Assembly (NCBI GenBank): GCA_030145385.1 | Contig: JAQYVU010000017.1 | Span: forward strand, 1-57,094 | DNA: 57,094 nucleotides | Reading direction: 5' to 3' | DNA from: Desulfococcaceae bacterium | Lineage (GTDB): Bacteria; Desulfobacterota; Desulfobacteria; Desulfobacterales; Desulfosalsimonadaceae | Part shown: positions 24,852-33,500 of the stretch, piece by piece | Position numbering within the stretch: the first letter of the stretch is position 1 | Layout of the letters: each line of letters starts with the position of its first letter | Notes under the pieces: generated by a model | What the model saw: only the letters and a program-made list of their open reading frames with translations | What the model was told of the DNA's origin: nothing | Database searches by the model: none | Translations under genes and position numbers: made by a program

Positions 24852-27725
24852 ATGGCAAAACATCTTTCGATCAAAACGATTTGTGTTTCGACTTTTATTC
24901 TTTTTCTGGCAGTTTTTGGCGGGTTTCAAAACGCATCGGCTGAAAGCCTGAGCGCTGCCTACAGCTTTGGATCCGCTGATTCGGCTGTTACGACAAATGT
25001 TACATCAGTCAGCGTAAGCCCAGCCTCCTCCACTGATGTCCTGATCGTGGCCACTTTCTCAATGGAAAACGTTCCAAGCACCGGGGGCACAAGAAACGGG
25101 ACATTCCAGTTAACAGACGGAACATTTAGTTTTGGAACAATCACCCGAACCATTGATTCGGATGATGCCGGCATCGGCAGTATTGTTTATATTGATAACG
25201 GTGTCTCCGTCAACACCACTTACACGCTTCAACATCAGTCAACCATAGCGTCTATCAAAACATGGGCAAATCTTGTGGCAATGCCGCTGCTAACCAGCTT
25301 GACATCAAAAACACTCGCGAATGCAAGCACACGCGCAACTGGTCCGGACACCACAACCAGTGCGACATTTTCAGCGGTTACTGGCACACCTATTACCGTC
25401 ACCACGGCCGGGGCAGGAGTGGGATCATTGGGTAACTTTTACGTGGCCGCTTCCGTGCAAACCTATCTGACAGGCGCCGGCGCCTTAACAAACACCGGCG
25501 AATGGCAGCTTCAGTACTATGATAACATTAGTTCAACCTGGGAAAACATAGGCTACCCGATCCAGCGATCCGTCATCGGTAATTCCGACAACGGCATTGT
25601 CAATCTGGTGGGCACCCTGGCCAATGTAGACGCTTCTGCTGTAGACTATCAGTTCCGGGTCGCCCATCGCCGGGTAAGCGGCGGCCGGACCATCAATACT
25701 GCCAATGTTGATATTGTGGCTGTTTTTACCGGGTTTTATGACGGCGCCAACGATCACATCTTTGACACCTATTCTGCTCTGATCCCCTTGGCATCTACTA
25801 CCAGCACAACCCTGGAACGGGCCGGCGGGTTTAACTTTCAGCCGGCCGTCAATACGGATCTTTTTCTTCACGTACCCTATTTTATTTCGGCAAAAGGCAA
25901 AACCAATGCCACATATGATCTTTTCATTTCAGGGATTTTGGACACCATGGACCAGAAACGGGCCCTTTCAACTGCGAATGACCTGGGCAGCGGTGCGTCG
26001 GTGGGCCTTGCAACTGGACTGACCGCCGGTACTATCTATGACGTCCAACTCCGGCATGCCCAGGACACCACCGGCCAGACCATTACCACCAATAACGGCG
26101 ATATTCTCGGATGGGACCTCAACTCACGAATCCTTGGTGCCTCCACCTGCCCGTTTATCCCGCCGCAAACTCCGGTTCGGGCTCCGGGACCGGATAATGC
26201 CCTGTTTTATGACGGCACGGCTAATTATGTCACAGTTCCGAATAACGCCAGACTGAATCTGACAGATCCGTTTTCAATTGAATGCTGGGTCAAACCGGAC
26301 AGTATTGGCGGAACCCAAACCCTGATCGGCAAGGATGACGGGACGACCCTTCCGGTTACCTTACAATTAAACGGTTCTTATCTTGAAGTGACATATGATC
26401 ATTCAACCGGTACCCGGACATTGACGGACGGCACAATCGCACCGAGTTTTCAGTTTGCAACCTGCGACTGGTTCCATGCGGCGGCTACACTGGACTCCGG
26501 CACATTGACTTTATACGTTAATGGTGTCGCCGCTGAAACCTTTGTCGGCGCAGAGACGCCGTCCACAAATTCCCAGCCTATGACCATCGGCCAATCCGGA
26601 AACAGCAGCAATTATTTTAACGGTGTCATCGACGAAGCCAGAATCTGGCAGAACTATGCGTTCGGCACCACCGTACTGCGGGACTGGATGTGCAAAAAAG
26701 TGACCAGCGATCATCCGGCCTGGTCCAACCTGTCCGCCTATTACCGGTTTGACGAAAACGGCCTGGGCGCCACGGTCTATGATTACGGTTCCTGGTCAAT
26801 TAACGGGACCGCCACCAATTTCGCGTTTGGCACGGAACGGATCTGTTCATCAGCACCTGTGGGCGATGAAAGCGATCATGATTATAACGGCTCAAACCCG
26901 GGCGATTTTTCAGCCACCCTGACCTATGCGTTCGAAGGCGATTTTATGACTGCCACCGGAACCGGCGGCACCTGGACCAATGCCGGCATTCAATTATACA
27001 TGGTGGATGAAGGCCCCAACAATAATGTTCCCCCGTTTGCCTGGGGGACCGGGTATGTTCTGGATCCATTGAGATACTGGGGCGTATTTGTAGCCAACGG
27101 CACCAGCCCGGTCTACCAGATCAGCTATGACTGGACCCTTCACCAGGGAATAACTAAAGATACCTGGAACTCACTAAAACTCGCCTGGCGTGACGGAAAC
27201 TGCGATATCCCCTGGTCTCCCCTTACCGCCATCCTAAATACCACCACCCGGACGCTGACTAAAACCGGACTCACCGGCACGGAATTTATCCTGGGAGGAA
27301 ACATTAACAGCAATGATCCGCTGGCCATTACGTTGGCTTATTTTTTTGCCGAGATTGAAGATTCCGGCGAATGCATCCGGGTCTCCTGGGAAACAGCCAC
27401 GGAAATCGAAACCATTGGCTATTACCTCTGGCGCAGCGATTCCAAAACCGAGGGCTATACCCTGCTTTCAGACAGTTTTATGCCGGCACAGGCGGTATCG
27501 GAAACAACCGGTGCAACATATGCTTACACAGACTGCTCCGTCGACTTGAGCAATGGTGTCTATTATTATTACAAACTGGAAGAAATCGATTTTGACGCCC
27601 AGACGGCAAACCCCATGTACGGCCCCATCGGCCCGGTTTCACAGGCCGCCACTTCGGTGAAAATCAGCAAATCGTTCAACTCCGAAAATGACAGTAAATG
27701 TTTTATAAATACGCTAACCCAATAA
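24852..27725 (+). CDS. secreted LamG-domain protein with CFI-type C-terminal tail
   Basis: The protein is about 957 residues. The frame opens at 24777, but MAKHLSIKTICVSTFILF at 24852 begins a normal signal peptide that ends near ASA-ES. The first third is beta-rich and threonine/serine-rich. A concanavalin/LamG-like domain follows near the middle (ALFYDGTANYVTVPNNARLNL...FSIECWVKPDSIGG...YFNGVIDEARIWQNY). A late domain reads IRVSWETATEIETIGYYLWRS, typical of exported proteins just before a sorting tail. The last eight residues are CFINTLTQ. There is no membrane span at the end. It is probably co-transcribed with the C25 peptidase 36 bases downstream. Role: cell-surface or matrix binding (inferred). 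Confidence 0.8.
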   Translation: MAKHLSIKTICVSTFILFLAVFGGFQNASAESLSAAYSFGSADSAVTTNVTSVSVSPASSTDVLIVATFSMENVPSTGGTRNGTFQLTDGTFSFGTITRTIDSDDAGIGSIVYIDNGVSVNTTYTLQHQSTIASIKTWANLVAMPLLTSLTSKTLANASTRATGPDTTTSATFSAVTGTPITVTTAGAGVGSLGNFYVAASVQTYLTGAGALTNTGEWQLQYYDNISSTWENIGYPIQRSVIGNSDNGIVNLVGTLANVDASAVDYQFRVAHRRVSGGRTINTANVDIVAVFTGFYDGANDHIFDTYSALIPLASTTSTTLERAGGFNFQPAVNTDLFLHVPYFISAKGKTNATYDLFISGILDTMDQKRALSTANDLGSGASVGLATGLTAGTIYDVQLRHAQDTTGQTITTNNGDILGWDLNSRILGASTCPFIPPQTPVRAPGPDNALFYDGTANYVTVPNNARLNLTDPFSIECWVKPDSIGGTQTLIGKDDGTTLPVTLQLNGSYLEVTYDHSTGTRTLTDGTIAPSFQFATCDWFHAAATLDSGTLTLYVNGVAAETFVGAETPSTNSQPMTIGQSGNSSNYFNGVIDEARIWQNYAFGTTVLRDWMCKKVTSDHPAWSNLSAYYRFDENGLGATVYDYGSWSINGTATNFAFGTERICSSAPVGDESDHDYNGSNPGDFSATLTYAFEGDFMTATGTGGTWTNAGIQLYMVDEGPNNNVPPFAWGTGYVLDPLRYWGVFVANGTSPVYQISYDWTLHQGITKDTWNSLKLAWRDGNCDIPWSPLTAILNTTTRTLTKTGLTGTEFILGGNINSNDPLAITLAYFFAEIEDSGECIRVSWETATEIETIGYYLWRSDSKTEGYTLLSDSFMPAQAVSETTGATYAYTDCSVDLSNGVYYYYKLEEIDFDAQTANPMYGPIGPVSQAATSVKISKSFNSENDSKCFINTLTQ

Positions 27726-27761
27726 GGCAATCACTGCCTTATCCATATATGATTTGAATTC

Positions 27762-30290
27762 ATGAAAAATATATTTATTTCCGTGCCTACCCTGCGCGTG
27801 GTTTTGCATTTGTCATTAATATTTACGATTATGGCAGCCCTGATAGCAACCCCCGCCAGGGTCCAGGCCGCAACCGATCCCCGCCCGAACCGCAACAGCC
27901 TGAAAATCGAAATTGTAAGCCCCGGTATTTACCGGGTCTCTGGCAGCGACTTTACCGCAGCAAACGTCAATCCCGCAAATATAGACCCGGAAACATTCCG
28001 GATATTTCTCCGGGATACGGAAATACCGGTCACTGTCTCAGCCGGTGATGGTGTGTTTGATTCAATTGATTTTGTTGAATTTTATGCGCCGGGAATCGAC
28101 AACCAATATACGGAAACAGAAGTTTACTGGCTATACTGGAACGGGATTGCAGGCAAGCGATTGTCATGGGTGAACCATGCACCCGACGGATCTGTGACGC
28201 CCATCACCTCATTTTCCCAAAACGTAACCATTGAAGAGAACCATGTGATGTGGTCAAACACCCCCAATGCCCCGGACACAGACTACTGGTTTTGGGAAAA
28301 ACTGACGGCGCCCCAGTCGTCTGCCCAAACATCGACACATACCTTTGACCTCCCCTCCCCGGTCAATAAGTCGGAAGAAGCTTTAGCAACCGTTTACTTT
28401 CAGGGGAGCACCGACAACGGCCACCACACCATTATCACACTCAACGGACAAACAATTGGCGATGCCATATGGTTCGGCACTATTGCCAAAGGCCAGGTCT
28501 CGACAATTTCACCCAATCTGTTAAAAAACCGCCTTAATGAATTAACGGTTGAATCGGCCGGAGATATCAGCTCTTCCGGTGATGTGATCTATCTGAACAG
28601 ACTCGGCATCACGTATCAAAGAGATCTGAAAGCGGTCGATAACCACTTAACGTTCCAATTAAAACAGGAAGACGCGTCCCCGGTGTCGGTTTCCGGATTT
28701 ACAACAGCAAGCATCCGGCTGTTTGACATTACCGACCCGGACAATGTGACCAAAATGGCCGGTTTGGATATTGAGCCTTCCGGCACGGACTACACTGTTG
28801 TTTTTCAGCACAAAGGCGGCGTAAAAACATACCTGGCCTTGACCGCTGATGCCGTCAAACGCGCTGACCGGATTGAATATAAAAAACCCTATGACTTAAA
28901 AAACGTATCCAATCAGGCCGATTATATTTTGATCACCGGCAAAGAGTTGATGCCGGGCCTGGAAAGACTCTGTGAACTCCGACGCCGACAGGGCCTGGGT
29001 GTCAAAATGGTATCAATTGAAGACATCTATGATGTTTTTTCTTTCGGTTTTTTTGATCCTGTGGCTGTTAAGAATTTTCTGAAATACACCCATGACAGCT
29101 GGTCGCATCCGGTTCCTGAGTACGTGCTGCTGGCCGGGGATTCCAACCTCGACTACCGGAACTATTACGGCACGGCAAAAAAGAATATTGTACCGGTTTA
29201 TTTAAGCAATACTTTCGAACTGGGATTGACGCCGTCAGACAACTGGTTTGTCAGTTTTGAAAACAGCCCGCTGCCGGAACTGTATATCGGCAGAATCTCC
29301 GGCTCAGACCCGGAAACAATGTCGGATATTGCGGACAAAATCATCAGGTATGAAACGTCTGCAGGCTATGCCCCTGAACAGGCTTTGTTTGTTGCAGATG
29401 ACGACGACCCCCTGTTTGAAGACTTAAACGATGATCTGGCCTCCTATTTAACTTCAGCATTTACTGCTAACAAGGTATATGCTCAATATTACGATTCTCT
29501 GGATAATGTGACCCGCAACGTCCTGTCGTTTATCGACAAGGGAATGCTTATTACCAATTTTGTGGGCCATGGCGATGTCACCCGATGGGGCGCGGAACCC
29601 TTTGGCGGCGGCGACTTTATTCTTGAACCGGGCGACATCAACCGCCTGAACAATCAAAACAAGCTGACCTTTATCATAGCCTTAAACTGCTTAAACGGAT
29701 ATTTTTCCCAGCCATTTGAATACTCCCTGGCTGAAGAATGGTTAATGGCACCCGACACAGGGGCGATTGCCTGCGTTGCCCCCAGCGGCCTGTCCCATCA
29801 GTGGGAGCATGAACTCTTCAGCGAGTTTATCTTTGACAGAATATTTAATGAGCAAGAAAACAGTATCGGTGCGATCTCCACAGAATCCAAAATCGATGCC
29901 TATCTGTCCGGTGCATCCGAAAAAGTTTTAGTTTCTTTGAACCTGATCGGCGACCCGGCCACAAAACTGGCCATTCACCGGAATCCGGGCGATATGGTCA
30001 AGGTTTATGAGATTGCCGCTTCTGCCGGAACCGGCGGAACCATTATGCCCGCCGGCGACATTCCCGCATTTGAAGATTCCAAAGAGACATTTACCATCAC
30101 GCCAAATACCGGGTATCATATTTTAAATATAACCGTAGACGGCGTATCACAGGGTGCGGTTGGCCAGTATACGTTTAACAATATTTCTTCTGATCACTCC
30201 ATTTCCGCGGAATTTGAAAATGACAACAATACCGGGGGAAGCGGCGGTGGTGGAGGGGGCGGATGCTTTATTTCATCGCTACAGGATTAA
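27762..30290 (+). CDS. secreted C25 (gingipain-type) cysteine peptidase with CFI-type tail
   Basis: The 842-residue protein has a signal peptide ending near residue 36 (RVQA). A beta-rich region follows to about 380, then the caspase-like C25 domain at about 385-730: DYILITGKELMPGLERL, PEYVLLAGDSNLDYRNYYG, DNWFVSFENSPLPELYIGRI. The catalytic histidine is H603 (NFVGHGDVTRWG) and the catalytic cysteine is C643 (IALNCLNGYF); both are intact. A repeat-like domain of the InlB B/bacterial-repeat type follows (GGTIMPAG..ITPNTGYHILNITVDG). The tail is a glycine run and then CFISSLQD, mirroring the upstream LamG protein. It may process surface proteins, including its neighbour; that is inference. No clear ribosome-binding site is seen. 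Confidence 0.88.
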   Translation: MKNIFISVPTLRVVLHLSLIFTIMAALIATPARVQAATDPRPNRNSLKIEIVSPGIYRVSGSDFTAANVNPANIDPETFRIFLRDTEIPVTVSAGDGVFDSIDFVEFYAPGIDNQYTETEVYWLYWNGIAGKRLSWVNHAPDGSVTPITSFSQNVTIEENHVMWSNTPNAPDTDYWFWEKLTAPQSSAQTSTHTFDLPSPVNKSEEALATVYFQGSTDNGHHTIITLNGQTIGDAIWFGTIAKGQVSTISPNLLKNRLNELTVESAGDISSSGDVIYLNRLGITYQRDLKAVDNHLTFQLKQEDASPVSVSGFTTASIRLFDITDPDNVTKMAGLDIEPSGTDYTVVFQHKGGVKTYLALTADAVKRADRIEYKKPYDLKNVSNQADYILITGKELMPGLERLCELRRRQGLGVKMVSIEDIYDVFSFGFFDPVAVKNFLKYTHDSWSHPVPEYVLLAGDSNLDYRNYYGTAKKNIVPVYLSNTFELGLTPSDNWFVSFENSPLPELYIGRISGSDPETMSDIADKIIRYETSAGYAPEQALFVADDDDPLFEDLNDDLASYLTSAFTANKVYAQYYDSLDNVTRNVLSFIDKGMLITNFVGHGDVTRWGAEPFGGGDFILEPGDINRLNNQNKLTFIIALNCLNGYFSQPFEYSLAEEWLMAPDTGAIACVAPSGLSHQWEHELFSEFIFDRIFNEQENSIGAISTESKIDAYLSGASEKVLVSLNLIGDPATKLAIHRNPGDMVKVYEIAASAGTGGTIMPAGDIPAFEDSKETFTITPNTGYHILNITVDGVSQGAVGQYTFNNISSDHSISAEFENDNNTGGSGGGGGGGCFISSLQD

Positions 30291-30349
30291 AAATGATATC
30301 CGCTGCATTCATCCGTCCGTAAGGTGATCCTGCAAAAAGGCAGATTCAG

Positions 30350-30488
30350 ATGGCAAATAAAAAAGCGCCATCATTTATATCAAAATTGACAAGGTGCATG
30401 AATTAAAAATAAACAGTTGGCCTACTCCATAAAAACGAAGAATGCAAAGCAACACAGTCCCGCCGGGGCGGGATTTGCCAAGCCATCA
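30350..30488 (+). repeat. interspersed element family 2, copy 2 (degenerate)
   Basis: This copy begins ATGGCAAATAAAAAAGCGCC and keeps AAAATTGACAAGG, CCTACTCC, AACGAAGAATGCAAAGCAAC and the terminal AAGCCATCA, in the same order as in the copies at 20227 and 52591. The first in-frame ATG of the following giant gene (30442) lies inside it. Confidence 0.6.
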
Positions 30489-30510
30489 TTTTTTACCGGA
30501 TTCGATCTAT

Positions 30511-33500
30511 ATGTTTAACCTGAAGGGTTATGAAATCATCCTTGAACGCCCCCCTGAAAACGGGGTAAAAATTTATTCCGCCCGTCATATCCAGTCCGCC
30601 AGCAGAGTAAAAATCCTTTTTTTACCTGTTAAAAAACAGTCTAAAGACCTTTATGAAGATATTTATCATTATTTCCTGCCTTTAAAAAAATTAATTTCCA
30701 ATCATATCGCCCGCGTGTATGCGATAGAAAAAATTTCTGAAGCATCCACTTCAGGCATTGCATTTACAATGGAAGAATTTGCGGGGATTTCGTTAAAAGA
30801 ATATTTAATCAAAGACGGCCCGTTAAACCCCGATCAATTTATCCATATCGCTGTTCAGATGGCAACGGCCGTCAATGACCTGCATAAAGCCGGCCTGTCC
30901 CATAACGGGCTGACAGGTTCCAATATTGCGATTGACCCGGCAGAAAGTCATATCTGTATCAATGACTTTGCTTTCGGAATGTACCCGGTCCTTTCCCCAA
31001 CTGCGTTAACTCCTGAAAACAGCGGTCGGGTCCCCATTGCCAACGAGCATTTGCCCTATATTTCACCGGAACAGACCGGCCGGATGAATTGTGAAATCGA
31101 TTACAGAACCGATTTTTATTCCCTGGGTATCATATTCTATGAACTCCTCACCGGAATCCCGCCATTTACCGGCAGCAACCCCATGGAATTGATCCACGCC
31201 CATATGGCTAAAAATCCGGAAATACCTGCCAAAACCCGAAAAGAAATCGGGGAGCCCCTGTCAAACATCATCATGAAACTGCTGTCAAAGTCCCCTGACC
31301 AACGATATCAAAGCGCTTATGGAATAAAATCAGATCTGCTCCATTGCCTGGAACAGAGCAGCTCCGGAACGTCCTTTACCCCTTTTCAGGTCGCGCGGCA
31401 TGATGTCTCCGAACGATTCCGATTTCCGGAAAAAATTTACGGCCGGGAAATTGAAATGGCCATGCTGATTGATGAGTTCAACCGGGTGAAGGAAAACAAT
31501 ATCGGAATATCCATGATCGCGGGTTATTCAGGCGTCGGAAAATCACGTGTCGCTGGAGAAATCCAGAAATATGTCGTCAAAAAAGGGGGATATTTCATAT
31601 CCGGACAATATGAACAGCTTCAGCAGGATATCCCCTACAGCGGCCTGATTCAGGCATTCCAGGAGATCATTAAACAGATTCTGACGGAATCCGTCAACCG
31701 GATTGATGACTGGCGATATAAACTGATTGACGCCCTTGGTGCAAATGCCCAGGTTATTATCGATGTTCTCCCGGAAATTGAATTCATTATCGGCACCCCC
31801 TCCCCGGTGCCGGAGATTTCACCAAAGGATGCCCAAAACCGGTTTCATATGGTTTTTGAAAAATTCATCCAGGTATTTGCCACAAAAGAACATCCCCTGA
31901 CACTGTTTATCGACAATATGCACTGGGCCGATGCTGCCGGCCTGAAACTGATGGAATCGTTCTTTACCGGAACTAAAACACGAAATTTCTATTTCATTGG
32001 CGCGTATCGCAACAACGAAATCAGAAACACCCATCCGCTATTTGATTCCATACAAGCGATTAAGCAAAAAGGCGTGCCGGTTCAAACCATTACTTTAAAG
32101 CCGATCAATGAGGCCGATATATGCCATTTACTTTCAGATACGATCCAGGCGGACATGAATCAGGTAAGGCTGCTGGCACAAATCGTCCACGATAAAACCC
32201 GGGGAAACCCTTTTTTTATCAGGCAGTTTCTGGAAGCAATGAACAAGGGAGGTTTTTTTGCATACGACTATGAAAACGGCCGCTGGCAGTGGAATATTGA
32301 ACAGATAACCGCTCAAAGCATCACCGATAATGTGGTTGATTTTATGGCAGCCAGAGTATCAAAGCTGGGTGATCCTTCACAGCATACCCTCCAGCTGGCA
32401 TCCTGCATCGGCGATTCTTTTTCCCTGTCACTGCTGTCAATGGCTGCCGCCAAAACTGCCCGGTCGGTTGTAACGGACTTGCGGGAAGCACTCGCGCTGG
32501 GATTGATTATGCCAAAGGGTGATGCCTACCGGCGAATGGAAAAGTCATTAACTAAAATTCAGGCCCATGGCAGTCCGGAGACACCGATCAACCCGGCCGA
32601 TGATATGACTTTTGAATTTTTACACGACAAGGTCAGGCAGGCTGTTTACGCTCAAGTGCCGGATGTGCTGAAGAATACATTCCATCTTCAGATCGGAAAA
32701 CTAATTTTACAAAATACGGATCCAAAGGATCTGCACAACCGGATTTTTTCCGTTGTACATCATTTTAATCAAGGGAAAAATCAGCTGGACAAAAACGCCG
32801 ATCTTCAGCAGCTGGCTCGGCTCAACCTCATGGCCGGAAAAAGGGCAAAAGACGCGGCTGCTTATCAGCAGGCCCTCAGCTATTTAAAAACCGGGGAAAA
32901 TTTTTTAACCGACACCGCCTGGGTTGAAAACTATACCCTGGTTTTCGACATCAAAAAACACCGGATGGAATGTGAATATCTTGTCCATAATTTTGATGAC
33001 GCGGAAAAACTGTTTCAAATCCTGCTGGACCGGGCCGAGTCCGATGAAGACAAGGCGGCAATGTACAATCAGAAAATGATCATGCTGGCCAGCCTGGCCA
33101 AGCATGAAGACGCATTAACAATCGGGGCGACCGGACTTCGGCTGCTCGGTGTCAGACTGCCGAAAAGAGCCGGGAAATTGGATGTGCTGCAAAGCCTGTT
33201 AACCTTAAAAATCAGGCTTCATCATCAAGAGATTGATTCTTTGCTTGAACTTCGGGAAATAAAAGACCCCCGTCTTTTACTGACCCTTACGATGATGATG
33301 AACCTGAGTTTATCCGCCTATTTCTGTCAGCCGAATTTAGCATCATACCTGGCACTTAATATTTTCAAAATGACCCTCAAGCACGGCAATTCCAGTGTGT
33401 CCCCGTTTGCTTATGTGATATATGGCGCGGCCCTGTGCGCCATATTCAAGGATTATGATGCCGGCTACCTTTTCGGAGATCTGGCCCTGAAGGCAAAAAA

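Noticed and set aside
30301-30441. small regulatory RNA between the C25 peptidase and the giant kinase
   Set aside because: Most of the stretch is explained by the family 2 repeat copy.
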